Positions 1 through 13,053 of a stretch of 64,000 nucleotides of DNA are shown here, in pieces. The position numbers were made by a program, and so were the translations under genes. Origin of the DNA: Lingula anatina. Taxonomy: Eukaryota; Brachiopoda; Lingulata; Lingulida; Lingulidae. Location: contig NW_019773603.1 in assembly GCF_001039355.2 (NCBI RefSeq), positions 207,303-271,302 of the forward strand, given 5' to 3'. The notes under the pieces are model-generated. The model was not told where the DNA came from. It saw nothing but the letters and a program-made list of their open reading frames with translations, and did not search any database. The number at the start of each line of letters is the position of its first letter. Within the stretch, counting starts at the first letter, position 1.

Positions 1-804
1 TTCTGTAGGGAAATGGCACTGCAGCCAGAGTATTACATGCAGTCTCACTGGAAGTAAGCCGAAACTGTTTACTGTACAGTTGATGGATTTGAACTTGATT
101 TTATTTATTTATTTATTTATCTATTTTTGTCCACTTTGTGCATGAGAAGTAGCATAGAATACTTAACATACTAAAAACTGTACACATTTGAACCATAAAA
201 TTCCTTGTTCAAGTGTTGTTTAATTGTTAATTTGTGTTTTGAGAACGTTGACATTGGTAACTTTGCACAGGGGTTGCTCTATACAAAAATGATAAAAAAC
301 AACTGCCATAGGGTTCAGATATTGTGCTAAAATGCAGACTTTAGGATGTATTATCGAATATATAGGAGGCTTTGAAAACCATTGATGAAACTTTTTTTAG
401 ATTAAATGACCATAACTAAAATGCTTAACGATAACATGCATGTCTTTACATTTTCGTTTGCAGAAAATCAATCAGTCCGTCATATTTTGGAGTTTGTTTT
501 AAAAAAAATTTTTTTATGTTTGACAGCTTTAACCATGTTGTCATGTTAGTAGCAATTAACCATGTTCATTTTATACAACTCATTAACAAATCTTTAAGGT
601 AAACTTAGATTTTTAATTTTATTTATTTATTGCAAATAAAGAGTGTTTTAAGGTATTTTGATTTTTTATGGTTAAATGTTTTGCATAAAACCAAACCCAA
701 TAGCTTGTTATACTATACCTCCTATATTCAAGACATGAGAGCTTTGCCTTCTCTCTGAAAAAAAAAGAAGTATATTGAAAAAACCCTTTTTCTCTCGTTT
801 TCAG

Positions 805-3800
805 CAGGAAATGATGCGCTTCCCAAAACTTAACGAGAAGATAGTCGATGTTATGACAAGTTTACTGAGGAAGAGGTTACCTGTGACCAATGAAATGGTA
901 GGTTATATAATGAGTAAGCCATTTGACTAATGAAATGGTGGGTTACATATTCAACAAGCTGTTTGCCAAATGAAGTTGTAAGGCTACCATTTTGTCAGTT
1001 CATTCTTAAGGGAGAGTTCACAACTGGTTGATCCAGGGACTAACTAGTTAGACCACAGATCAGTTGGTTGTGAAAGCTCCCTAAGAGTGCCCCCCCCCCC
1101 CCCCCCACCCCACCACCACCACCACAGTATGTTTACTATTTTAACAATCTAATTGTAAACCAACAAAATGTATATTTTCCCCCCATATATGTCCTTCGAT
1201 ATTTTATAACACTTACATAATGTAAAACTCAACCATTAGGCCTCTAAAATACTTTTATATGTTAAGGTTATTATAGACCAGGGGACTCTTTCTATTTTAT
1301 TCATGGCTTAATTAATGGGCATTTCTTTACCTTAATCATAATATATACCAAATTGTGTTTGTATATAAATACATACACAGCAAACTAGCTACAGAGACTC
1401 CTGTGAATTCATGCCCACCTAAATACAAAATAATTCTGTTAGCCTTTTTGATTAAAATAAACGACTTTGTGTCAATTGTCATATAATTATAGTCCAAATA
1501 TTCTCCATTTCCAGGTTGAAAATATAGTCGCAATTGAATTAGCCTACATCAACACCAAACACCCTGACTTTGCCGAGGCAAGCTTAATGCATAGGACCCT
1601 AGTAGAAAATAACGTAGGGGATTTATCCAAAGATTCCAGTGGAAGAAACTTTGTACAGGAAGAGAGAGACGTAAGGGTTAGTACTGTTTTCGTATCATTT
1701 GGTATTAAACTGTAAAAATAAATTGTTGTTATAATTGTATTTCTCACAGCAGTCATGATATGTCAAGATTTTTTCTTCGTATTTGTAAAACTGCTGTTGT
1801 TGCCTTTCTTCTTCACTGTTTTCTTTGTATTCTTTTATCTTTGGGTGCATTCAGAAAAGATCCCTGGATCAAATATGGCCGATCCATGTGAAGGCTTCCT
1901 GCATAATCCCCTAATAGACACTTAATAGATTCCCTGCAGGGATTAGGCAGTAAGCTTTTAAGTTGGTCAGCCATGTGTGATCTGTAGATCTATTGGACTG
2001 CTGTTGTGAATGTGACCTTTAATGTGGAGGACCACTATTGTATCTATACTCTGTTTTCCTTCTGTAAAGCGGCATGGGGGTTTAAGGGTTCAGGTGAGTG
2101 ATATAAAAGAAGTCGGTGGTCAAAGTTAAGTTTAAATTTGGTTAAATTTCCCTGTTGTACTAGTCTTCAGAGCACATATTTATAGTAATCTTGGTGGTAC
2201 TGGGTTAGTGGTTGATACAGCTGCATTGAACTTAATTTATACATATTTTATGATAAAAATGGCCAATTGCTTATGTTAAAAAAATAAAAAACATTGCAGA
2301 TAACAAGTTTAGGATAAGGAAGCTCATATTAGTGTGTATCATAGTAAATTATTATTCACTTAGTTTATCATTTATTTTCAATTTTTCTTCATTTGTCAGA
2401 TATCTTATTAAATCTTATCAATAGTTTGGCCACTGTTACAGCTCAATGTGGACACAAGAGTAGTTGATTCCATATTGGTCAGTGAAACTTACAAATAACA
2501 TGGATTAGGTTTGAAAGAGAGCTGGCCCTGTATCAATTTTATCTCAGAAAGACTGACAAGAAAAGGGAAGTTCGCCTCAAAATTTAGGTCAAACAGCGAA
2601 TAAAACTGACAATATCTGTAGGTCCATTTATGTAAGAATATTCTCTCATTGTGGTAGAAATCTTTCTGCGGTTCTCCAGGGATTAAAACAACTGAAATTT
2701 CTTATAGGGCAAACCGAGGTATCAGCCTCCCCCCTCGTCTTCAAGGCTGTCTCATAAAAACCTGGTATCAGCCTTGATCGAGACCTCTAAGTATGAGCTA
2801 GGACGCGGGACTCCTCAGCTCCTGTCTAGCTCAAAACAGTGGGGCTCTGTGGATTCTCTGAATGCTGTAAGTCTTGATACAGCATGGGTTACTGACTGCT
2901 GCTAGGTGCATGGTGTTTAACCTTGGCATTTTAAAATTTGCAAACCTTTTAAAGAGACGCAGATTCAGGCGTGGATTAATTAATTAATTTTATATCCATT
3001 TATATATTTATTTACTTATATATTTATTGAGAGTGAAGAAATCCAGTGGGATGAATTGAAATTGAAATCTTATTCTCATGCCATTTGGTTATCATGAAGG
3101 GCATTCCTTTCAATTATTCATTTCAGCCATAGTTACAGCTGTGTGCTTGGAAGGGTGAAAGTTTGACCACCTTAATGCATGGCAGGTTGCTTCAGTTTTC
3201 ACGTCTGTGTAATTTAGAATGCAGCTTGCTGAATAGAAATAATGTCAAGGAAATGGTGATGTGGTTGTAGATTGTTTTACACACCTTGCATTAGCTAGTG
3301 ATCTCTTGAATCCCATTCTAAACCATAGGATAAATTAAAGGAATTATTATTAATGATCCAGTGTTGGAATATAAGTGGTTCGTTGGTAAAACAATCCGTT
3401 TGAGAGTCTCCCTTTGCCTTTGTGTTTGGATTAGTGCTGTGTGGGTTGTTGTTATGAGGGTATAAAGAGGATTTAACACAGGGCACAAATACCATTTAAC
3501 ATAGGACACAAATGGCCTTTAATAATAATGTATGGGGTTGAACAATATTGGCTGTATTGCTGAAATATGGATTGTCATGAGACTTAGCACACACACTCAC
3601 CAGAAGCATGGTTGTGTGTTTAAAATCAACTTTTCATGTTTTTTAAAGTGAACATTTAATTTAATTTGCTTTGTAATATGTTCACCATTATGAAATATTT
3701 TAAACTTTAACAGTATATTTTTTCCTTTTTTGCATAAATTTAGTGTTACTTCTTTGTGTTTTTTTCCATAGAAAGATGGAAACATGCATTTCGTTAAGAA

Positions 3801-6228
3801 ACATGCATTTTATTATGATAATTATATATGCAAATAGATACTGGTAGAAATTGGTAGCTAGAATTGTCAAAGTAATTATGCTATTTCTAGGCATTACCGT
3901 CTGGGCCACAGTCAGAAAACGTGAATGGCGGTTCATGGAAAATCTCTAATTGGGTTCGTGGTGGCAAGGTGGAAAGCATGGCACCCGAATTCTCTCCTCA
4001 GCACACAGGCAGTGCCCCTGGGTCTCCGGCCACCAGGGGGGTGCCGGGCAAGGGGGTCAACTTACTCCCTGAGGTGGTAAGTAGCTACTTTGAGATGGCG
4101 TGCATTCATGCACATGCACATACACACATACACACGTGCTGGGCTAAGACATAGGTCTAGCATCTATGACATGTGCAGGCATATCCACGCTTGTGGTTTC
4201 TATGAACACCTATTCTACAATGGCTAAAGTAAAGTTCAGTTCCTGTATACCCCACTCCACATGAATCTCTCTAGTGCATATTAAGTGCCTGGTCATTTTT
4301 GGCCCTGATACTGATACAGACTCTGAGACAGAGTGTTGGGACTCTCCTCCTCCACACATAGCAAAACACAAAACACTCACAGATTGGAATGTAAGAACAT
4401 TCGAAGATGCATTTGTGTTTATTATGTGAAATCATTTTCATTAAAAAAAGAATGGATGATAACTTGATAATATTCAGTAATATTAAATGTTGCCTCTCCA
4501 TTTCAGCCAACGCAAACCCCTGTCCGCAAACTGTCACAAAGAGAACAGAGAGACTGTGATGTCATAGGTAGGTACTTCAAAATATTTGACATGCTCTAGA
4601 AAAGTAAAGGAAGGAAGACGAAAAAAATATATATATGTAATAAATGAAGAATATTTCTGGTTATGGACCCAGATGTATACTTATTTATACTTACTAAATA
4701 TTTTAAACACTTTATAAAGTTCTGGTTGAACAAATTAACGAATAATAGAAGTTTTCTCCTTTTTTAAAAAACTTTGTAGGTAGTAGCAGATAGTGGAACT
4801 CAACTTAGACATTATGAACAAAATATCACATTGAAAATGTATTTTTGTCTTTTACAGAGAGACTTATCAAATCCTACTTCCTCATTGTTCGCAAGAACAT
4901 CCAAGACAGCGTTCCAAAGTCCGTAATGCACTTCCTAGTCAATAACGTAAAGGACAATCTCCAGAGTGAGCTGGTTAGTCAACTCTACAAGAAGGAACAG
5001 ATTGACCGGCTGCTGGAGGAGTCAGAGCATATCGCAGCCAGGAGGAAAGAGGCGCAAGAAATGTTGAAGGTAGTGCATGTTCTTTTACGTTAAATTTAAA
5101 TCTGTGTATGTTTATAGTCAAACAAATGATGTTGGCATATGTTTATGGGTAGAAGCAATTTTAATTTAGCAAAATATCAGGCCTGCTGCAAATTTTTATG
5201 TGACCTTGAATGCGTCCTTTGACACGTTCCACCATGAACCGTACTTTGCAAAGTTTCCAGTCCTTATATCTCCTAATCTAGCAGAGATACATAAAAATTA
5301 TGATTGAACTCGAATAGAAAGTAATATATTGGTAATCTTAATGTGACTTTGAATTTGACCATTGATCTACTTATCACCATGACTGCATTTTTCAACTTTT
5401 CCATCCCTTATATCTCCAAAACTGGCAGAGTTACACCCATAGTTACTGTTGAACTTGAATAGGAAGTCATATGTTGGCAATCTTACTGTTACTTTTCATT
5501 TGACCTTTGACCTACCTTTCCTCACAAAATACACTTCCCATTTTTACCAGCCCCTATTTTTCCACATCTAAAACATATGCATCCATATTAACTTGAATGA
5601 GCTTCATCTCTCTCGTGGTAATATACCACAATATTGCCACCCTTTTGCTCAAGTTTGACCTTATTTTTATTCATTGTATGTATACCAGCAAATTTAAAGT
5701 GGATATGGGTAGCTAGCAAAAGTGGATATGTATGGGCATGCACAGCAGGGAAACCACTCTAAAAAGCTTATTTCAGACTAATAAAAGTAGTAATCATAAT
5801 ATACAAAAATGTACACAGACATATGACTCTTTATGTACTGAAGAGAAAAATGAAAAAAAGAACTTCTAAAATGCTGTAAAAACAGTAAAATATTGACTGA
5901 CATGTAATTGGGGTGATTTCATGGCTATTATTCAGAAAATTTCTCAAATGTTTGAGAGCCCAGTGTACGTTTCAACACTGTGTACTATAATAAAACAATC
6001 CATTTGGAATTATCTGTTATTGGGGAAAATACTGCCTATAGTGGAACTTAAACAAACTACATTATTCTTTTCTTTTTTTTAGAATTTCATGTTCACCTTT
6101 AAACTTTGATGCACCATGTAAGATTATTCCACACTGTATTATTTTCTAACTAGATATCATTGTCATTTCAGGCACTCAATCAGGCAGGGCAGATTATCAG
6201 TGAAATACGAGAGACCCATCTATGGTGA
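805..6228 (+). CDS. DNM1L: Dynamin-1-like protein (DRP1), C-terminal part, seven exons
   Basis: DRP1 is the large GTPase that assembles on mitochondria and peroxisomes and constricts them for fission. Exons are 805-897, 1515-1670, 2708-2866, 3891-4076, 4507-4567, 4858-5069 and 6172-6228. All have GT/AG borders and compatible phases and give 307 residues ending in RETHLW and a stop, the family's exact C-terminus. Exons 1-2 are the end of the stalk ([19 protein letters not shown], then the [10 protein letters not shown] motif). Exons 3-4 are the divergent Ser/Pro-rich variable domain. Exons 5-7 are the GTPase effector domain ([20 protein letters not shown]). A Ser-Pro in GSPATR and a PKA-type RKLS sit where human Ser616 and Ser637 lie, so phospho-control of fission is probably conserved (inference). 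The GTPase domain lies upstream of the window; 1-804 is intron. Confidence 0.96.
1006..1086. mobile_element. Short fold-back element (MITE-like) in a DNM1L intron
   Basis: An 81-bp near-palindrome. The left arm reads AAGGGAGAGTTCACAACTGG and the right arm is its imperfect complement, ending GTTGTGAAAGCTCCCTAAG. The centre contains the palindrome ACTAACTAGTTAG. The TTAA at the left end fits a TTAA-targeting element, but the right side reads CTAAG, so no clean target duplication is visible. A C-run at 1089-1127 follows. Confidence 0.55.
1845..2015. repeat. Dispersed inverted-repeat element, copy 1
   Basis: Begins GTGCATTCAGAAAAG and ends with a degenerate complement (GTTGTGAATGTG). It shares internal blocks with 25393-25573: GGATCAAA-ATGG near the start, TAGATTCCCT in the middle, and an AGATCT-type block near the end. 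Probably an old non-autonomous DNA transposon copy. It lies in the DNM1L intron after exon 1515-1670. Confidence 0.5.
2070..2093 (+). other. DNM1L: Candidate 24-nt cassette microexon of DNM1L
   Basis: A pyrimidine-rich stretch followed by AAG precedes 24 bases that end in a strong donor (CAG|GTGAGT). The piece is in phase 0 with both neighbouring exons and would add RHGGLRVQ between ERD and GKPR in the variable domain. Known DNM1L genes vary this domain by alternative splicing. Only the splice signals and phase support it; the AAG acceptor is weaker than CAG or TAG. Confidence 0.35.
5199..5620. repeat. Diverged tandem repeat, about 144-bp unit, three copies
   Basis: Successive units start near 5199, 5342 and 5487 with TGTGACCTTGAAT-like sequence. 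They share CCTTATATCTCC, GCAGAGNTACA and TTGAACTTGAATAG-type blocks. The third unit is the most decayed. All lie in the last DNM1L intron and have no coding content. Confidence 0.7.
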
Positions 6229-8440
6229 TGTCAGTCTAGAGAAAGTCTGTCTATTGATGATTACAGGGATAACATTTACTTATTACAAGCACTAAACAAG
6301 TGAAGCCATATCTGGGTTCAAACTAGAAGCCCCCACCCCCCGTAAAAAAAAGTTATTGACTACTACAGACTATAAACTAACTATAGACTTATTACTATAA
6401 TTATAAGCACAAAAGAAGAGAGGCCATTTTATTAAAAGCCAAGCTGTGAGGTGATATGATACAAGGTACAAGGAGCACTAAAGGCTTGATTTCAGGCGGC
6501 AATTAAACAGACAGTAGTTTCCTAGCTGACAATATGGTGCAGGTGTGAAAGGTGGATGCACTTCATGGTTGTTGAATTAAGCCTGATATTAACTAAAACT
6601 AGGTATTTTACAGTGTCTAGGGAGTTCAAAACCTTAGATAAAATAGTACATGACTTTATCTCTGATTAATTCCGGAAAAAGCAAGACTAACTTTAGTAAG
6701 ACTAAATAAGAACTGCGTGATTTCAGGGGTTTTTTTTCCTTGGCTCATGAGTAAATAAGATTGATGAGTTTTTCACATGATCAAGCCCACTTGATGTATG
6801 GTCAACATGTCATGACCCATAGGTAGAGAAAATGTGTTTGTGTCTTAATTAAGAAACTATTTACTTTTTTACCACTAAATTAATAATGTTAGACTTGAAA
6901 TTGACCATTAAGGTTCTGTTGATAAAACCGATGCAGATATTATAGAAGTGCTTTAAACTAAAATAGGTATTACTCGCACTGCAGCTATCTTTTACAATAT
7001 TGAGGGGAAAAAACGTGAATGGAAAAATTGTCAACATGGTTTGTCATTTACATGTGATGTTATTTATATCCCAGTATCGTGTTAGCATAAAATAGGTCCT
7101 CTTTTCTATTAAGTTGCACATAATGTGTAGTTGCTTCATACTTCAGTGTTTTATTTATGTCTCTGTTGCATATATGTTTACTTGTTTTGTCATTTTTGAA
7201 AATGCCATAATAGTAGGTAGCACATCATTTTTGCAATTAAGAAATAAAAGTTATAGTAGCCTCTGAGAAATTAGACCATCAAGTACAGTGAATTTCACCT
7301 TTCTCTTTGGAAGCTGTAAAAACTAGGTGATATTCAAACTGTTGGTGAGATGCAATTTGTGGTAGCAGTGATACAGAGATTTGCCCAGTAGAAATTAAAT
7401 GGATAAAGCCATCATTGATTATCAAGCAAAATTTGACTATTTTTTTATGATATTTCATAGGGTAACTTATTTTTGAAATGGCTTGATTACTGATTCAGAT
7501 TTACAGCTTTTTTTTTCTGCTGAAATGTTCAGAATGTCTCGTGCTATTTCTGAAATGTGAAAGTTGATATATGCAATAAAAAAATTGTCTTTGGGAATTC
7601 ATTGTGTACCGCTGTATAGATACTGGAAGTAAAACATGAAAATAATGGGTCTATAGAAAAAAAGGAAGGCTACTGTACACAGGATATATGGTGCTGTAAT
7701 TTTTTAAAAATAATTTAAGTAATTGACTGGCAACTTTGATAATTTCCAGGCAGTGATATGCAGGGGCGTATTGAGGCTGTCTTCTGGGTCTTCTGGAAGA
7801 TGGTTAGATTTTCAGATTTACAGTGACAGGTATCTAATTTTTTTCTGTCAGAAAACGGTCAAAAATGGAGGATGTGTCAATGTGTCAAGAAAGACAATTT
7901 GGAAGACTGTCAGAAAACGTTTCTGGATCTGCCCCTGCACTGTACTCGGCACCATCTATAAAATGCACGCCTTGGGAATTTTACTAGATATATTTATCAG
8001 TTGTTGGTGAAAAGATTTGTAACAGAACATGACTAAATGAAATTTGGTAATATAGTGCTGATCATTACTAGATCTCTCAAGGTTTGCCAAAACATGTTAA
8101 GTGAATAGATTTGGATGCTACAAGTTAATGTCTGCAAAAAGTTTCATTTAGTTCTTATTTGTGCAACTCCTAATATACTTAATAATACAAAATGGGTTTA
8201 TTCAATATGCCAACTGACTTTTTTTCACATTTTAGTTGTTATGTACAGAGTGTTGTTTCTTTTTATTATTATTTTTTTAATTTGTTACAGTATTTGAAAA
8301 TAATTGAGCAATGTAATTGTTTGAAAGTAGAGAAATTACAAAATAATATTGAAATGCACAGGAGATTAGAGGTACATTCCTCCCAGTGGTGTGAAATGTG
8401 TACTGTGTTATACTGAATTTGAAATTGTAAATAAAATGAT
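6229..8440 (+). other. DNM1L: DNM1L 3' UTR and polyadenylation region
   Basis: No coding signal follows the stop codon. AATAAA hexamers at 7243, 7575 and 8430 are candidate polyadenylation signals. The first two give a 3' UTR of 1.0-1.4 kb, and the last (followed by TG-rich sequence) about 2.2 kb. If the last is used, the inverted-repeat element at 7761-7937 is part of the UTR. A perfect CRE-type TGACGTCA lies at 8440-8447, with no known role here. Confidence 0.5.
7761..7937 (+). mobile_element. CAGGGGC-ended inverted-repeat element (hAT-like MITE), copy 1
   Basis: Starts CAGGGGCGTATTGAGGC and ends GGATCTGCCCCTG, so the termini are inverted repeats of the CAGGGGCNGAT type typical of hAT-like non-autonomous elements. 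The interior matches the inverted copy at 10866-11015 (TCTTCTGGGTCTTC, GACAGGTAT, GGAAGACTGTCAG blocks). The 95-residue open frame across it is a by-product of the repeat. No clear 8-bp target duplication was seen. Confidence 0.6.
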
Positions 8441-8449
8441 GACGTCATA

Positions 8450-10480
8450 TTTATGGTGTACTTTATCTCTGTTGCTGAAAGGAGTGTTTACATGATTGAA
8501 ATGTCAAAACTTCAGTTTTTGAGAATTTGCAAAGAAAATGTGTATCAACTAGAACTAGACATCATTGCTTTCAAAAATCCAGACACCGAACACCAGAAGA
8601 CATGCAACAATATTTACAACCAAATGAACCGACATTAATGTAAAAACAGCATCAGGGGCACAAAAAAGCATTTCTTCAGATCCACACCTGGAAAATATCA
8701 ATTTGTGAAACAAAAATCTAACAGGAAAAAAAAAATTAAAGGAAAATTTCCAGTCGGGCTGATTTTGGAACTTGAGCATTATAGCACTAAAGTATCAGGA
8801 AATTTACACGTATGCAGAAAAATGCAAAGGCTTCGTTACACTTCTGTCGTGTACATTTTGCACATTCAGGTAAGCATTGGTGTACGTTCGCATACACAGA
8901 GGTAGTTAGAAATTTTTGAAAATGATATAAAAAAATTGCAGCATATTCGAGTGTAGGAGACATACGTTGTGCATACGCTAAAGACACGCTATACCAGGCA
9001 TAAGGATGACATGCCCCTCTTATAAGAGTATGACATACGCAGGGGAACAACACCTTGGCCCTACGTTGTAACTTTCTGCTTGTTTTTATTTATAAAATTG
9101 GTGATGGGTGTGACTGACTCAGCTGTTGCCAAAGTTACAAATACGTAAATAAATAATAATTTTTAAAAAGGTTTAAAATAATCATTTTTGATGAGGATGG
9201 GGTCGTTCTTAATCTGCTCACGAACGACTCCTTTCACTCCACAGTGACAATTATAAATCAGTTCACCTGAAGAAAACCTTGAGATGAGATCGAAATGTCG
9301 TGATCTCCGTTTCAACGTTTATATGTAGTTTTCTGTTTATCTCAGTATAATACATCTAGACAAGCCTTCTAAACTGGATGATTCAAAATGTTCACTTTGA
9401 CTACTGCAACGTTGGAAACGATTGGCGATGTGCAGAAAATGCACAATGCGTCAAATTATGCAAGAACCAATGTACTGCCACTTTCGATCTTTATTATACA
9501 TCACCGTAAAAAAATAGAAGAGAAAATACAACACAAAAACTAAGGATGTTGCAAAAATATCTATCTATAAATTCTACAAAGGAGCATGAATCAACAAATA
9601 AAGTATTTAAAGATAACCAAATAATGACAAAAACATAAATATGTTGTGCGCGCGAAATTAAACTACCATACGGTAAAACAATGTATGACCTACATTTTGA
9701 AAGCATGGGCAGAAATGCCACAGCACTTTAACTGCTTCTATAGGAACATATACGTACAAATAAAAACTAAATATAACCAAAGTATAATCTAAATGTTGTG
9801 TAAAACGTAAAGAAGGCAATGAACTTATGCCTTGGAGCCTCAATGATAGATAAAAGTAACTTGAATGAAACAGTGGGGGGAATGGCCTAATCGTGTGTAA
9901 CACCACATTCCTGGACACAACTAATCAATAAAAAAGACTAGGTGGCACAAAAAATGTGAATGAATCTATTACGTGCAATGCTCTCTAGATGACACATACT
10001 GTACATTTAAAAGAAAATACATAAACAAATGAATTTAACCTGGTCTTTTTTTCTTTCAACCATCTGGTACAGTTCAAAACAAGGAATCAAAGTCGGGGGC
10101 AACACAACCAATCTACCTCAAATTAATTAATTTGTATGAGGGTACTTTTAATGGATCGAAACTACTGCAGTTGAAAGCACCCCTATAATGTCTGCCTATC
10201 AAAAACCAATGAGTCACTCCCGGAGGGGCAACTCTGATTAGGTTGGGTAGAAATCATTGAGAAAAGAAAGTCAGTAAAATGATATTTTTGACGGAAACTG
10301 CGTTAACGAGTTGTCCTGCAACTAAAAAGATTTTGTGATTTGAACAGAAAAAAAATGTCATTTAGAAGATCATACTCAGGAGTCAAACATTAAGACCATT
10401 TTAGAGAGTATGTACCCAGCTTTCTCTATGTGCTCCCCCTCCTGGGTGAGCGGATCTTTAAAACATCACGAAATCTGTAG
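8450..10480. other. Intergenic AT-rich stretch without recognised genes
   Basis: Short open frames on both strands (for example 8453-8638 and 9658-9918) show no conserved motif and no usable splice context. At 9213-9242 there is a small inverted repeat (GTCGTTC ... GAACGAC), followed by TGAAGAAAACCTTGAGATGA and GAAATGTCG. This resembles the 3' tail of old retroelements, but I cannot assign it. Confidence 0.5.
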
Positions 10481-10548
10481 CCGCAGCGCACTCCTCAGAT
10501 TTGGAGCAGAGCACCAGACGTTCTTCAGCAACGTGAACGAGAAACAAG

Positions 10549-12979
10549 ATGTTCAGGTAGGTATTTATACTTAACTTACTTCTGGGTCTTTGACCGTGAC
10601 AGTACGGCAATTTAAGAATGATGCAGTTTTTCATCTCGATGGGATATTAAATAGATATCTAAACGTTCTTGAATTCGATGCAGACTATTTTTCATTTCTA
10701 ATTTGCAACAACTTAAACAACTTTACAATGGATTACGAGGTGCTGATTAGGAATAAAACAAATCAATATAGACTATAGGTGTGTATCGCTTTTTGAAAAT
10801 TCACACGGCATGCAACTAAAAATTGTTTTCAAGAAAGTTTTTGTTTTAATGAAAGGATCGAGAGCTATTTACTGACAGTCTTCCAAATTATCTTTGTTGA
10901 TTCATCCTCCAATTTTGACCGTCTTCCAACAGAAAAAATTAAATACCTGTCAATGTAAACTTGAAAATCTGACCGTCTTCCGGAAGACCCAGAAGACGGC
11001 CTAAATCTGCCCCTGAGCTCGTAATAGATTTTTAAGAAACTACAGTATTTGCTAGCATGAATATGGTATGAAGTTATCACCGTTTTAGGCCACGCCGTAT
11101 ATGATAGGTAGACTTGTGATCCTTTGCAGTTTTCGTTCCCAAATGCAAAGCACAGCCGAAGCTCGGGTCGCGAACTCCTTTCGTTGCTTGACACCGTCCG
11201 CGAACCGAAATGTTCACAAACAGGGACGTTTTGTTTTCAAAATAAAATGAAAAATCTGAATAACTAGAAAAGAAACGTGGAGTTTTGTACACGTCGATTC
11301 CTTAAGAAGATGACGACGATTTTTTAGTCCAAAAAATCCTTTCCTTCTGAGAGAGCTTTTAAAACAGAGTACAAGATAAAGCCTCGACTGATTGTTTAAA
11401 AAGAGAGGGTAGTACTAGTATAATGAGATGACCGTGCGTAGGACCGGTGTGAGTGGAGACGTTTAACCCGCTGTGGAGACATCTGAGAAGGGACAGGCCC
11501 GTAAGAAAAAGAAGAAGAAAAAAAAGAAGAAAAAATGAGCAAATGAAACTGCCAATAGACTTGTGTATGAAAAATTTGAACGCCCCCATTTATAAAGAAT
11601 TCTACCAGCCATAAGCGTAACTTTCTCTCAACACATTCTAATACCATTTCAAACAAAAAGGAATAAATGTTATTGAAGGCAGCCCACATATAAAGAGGCA
11701 TGTACAAACTTATTAAACAAATAGTGCAGAGTCCCTCTTGAACAATATGGCACAGTGACAAGAAACAGTATTGGAGGCAAAGCTCATGTCTTGTTTAACT
11801 GTTCTACCATTTTTGGAAACAACAAATTGTTCTCTAGTTATACAGTATATGGTAAATTGCCAATGCTAAATTTCAATACAGTATGGGCTAAGCATGTTAC
11901 GGGTACCTTTGCTAATACCCATTTTTCAATAAAGCACATTTTAAAATAATTATTGGTGGAAAATATCTCTAAATTTGATGCTGAACTGTCAAAATTTTTT
12001 GATTTTATATTGATTATTTTATTCATTCTCTTTTATTCTGTTGGTAATCTCTTATTCAAAGATGCAATATGTTAATTTGCCTCAGGCTTTAAACTTGATT
12101 GTTCGAATTGTACACAGTCCCAACAACTAATAGGATCCTTTTCTTCGAGCCACTTATTTTATGTTTTGTACAAAGTGATCAGAAAATGTGTGATTACTTC
12201 TGTTGTCATTGCTTGATCATTATTATCGCGTAGAGATTGGTTTTGAAACCTGCAAAGCAGCTACCTGCAAGACAACACTGGAGTAAACTCCCGCAACATG
12301 ATGTCGCTAGTTAGTGCCTTTCCTGTCCTATATGTTATCCCCCGAACCACTTACTATCTACACCCAATAGTATTATATGCTTGGATTTTTGTATTACTCT
12401 GCACTTCATACCAAACTACCTTTAATATGAAGGTACATCATGGTTATATCATGATCCTATATCATTAACTCAAAAATGTTTTATTCACAAGTCCTTGTGG
12501 AATGTTGCATTGAATACAGTTGTATGGTAATCAAGTTTTTGTCAATTCTCTACTTTCATATCTTGTTTGTGTACAACATTCACCTTACCTATTTTCCTAA
12601 GCAACGCTTTAAAGACATCGTCAGCGCCAACCAACTTAAAATCCATCACATGGCATGGAAAATGGTAGGGCTTCAAAAATCTGTTTAGTACATGTCTGAT
12701 GGAAAGCACCTTTTTTTCTTCTTTTTTGTGGAATTCACAATCTTTTAAATATGACATTAGCATAAAAGTCGAACAAAATTTCTCCCGGTTCTGCTGCTAT
12801 CTGGCTTTCTATTAACCCAAGATTTTAACCTAGTAACACAAAGCACTTTATCAAATACTACTGGCATATTTTGATTATGGGGGTTGCTGTCTGTCTGCTG
12901 TCTGTTTTTGAAATAAATAAAATGGAGAAATTGACAAAGCCCTCCAGTACTTACTGTCGACATCTATATTCTTTATTGT

Positions 12980-13053
<74 letters not shown>

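Noticed and set aside
1-60. Possible upstream DNM1L exon at the window edge
   Set aside because: Its translations do not match the stalk sequence expected before QEMMRFPKL.
7723-8010. 95-residue open frame
   Set aside because: Most of it is the CAGGGGC-ended repeat element, which also gives an open frame in its inverted copy at 10.9 kb.
9267-9300. Hammerhead-ribozyme-like core (CTGAAGA ... GAAA TGTC)
   Set aside because: The core words are present as in Penelope-type retroelement ribozymes, but the bases between them (9274-9291) cannot form stem II. At most a decayed remnant.
11396-11761. 121-residue antisense open frame
   Set aside because: Composition-driven, crosses an A/G-rich tract, with no motif or splice support.
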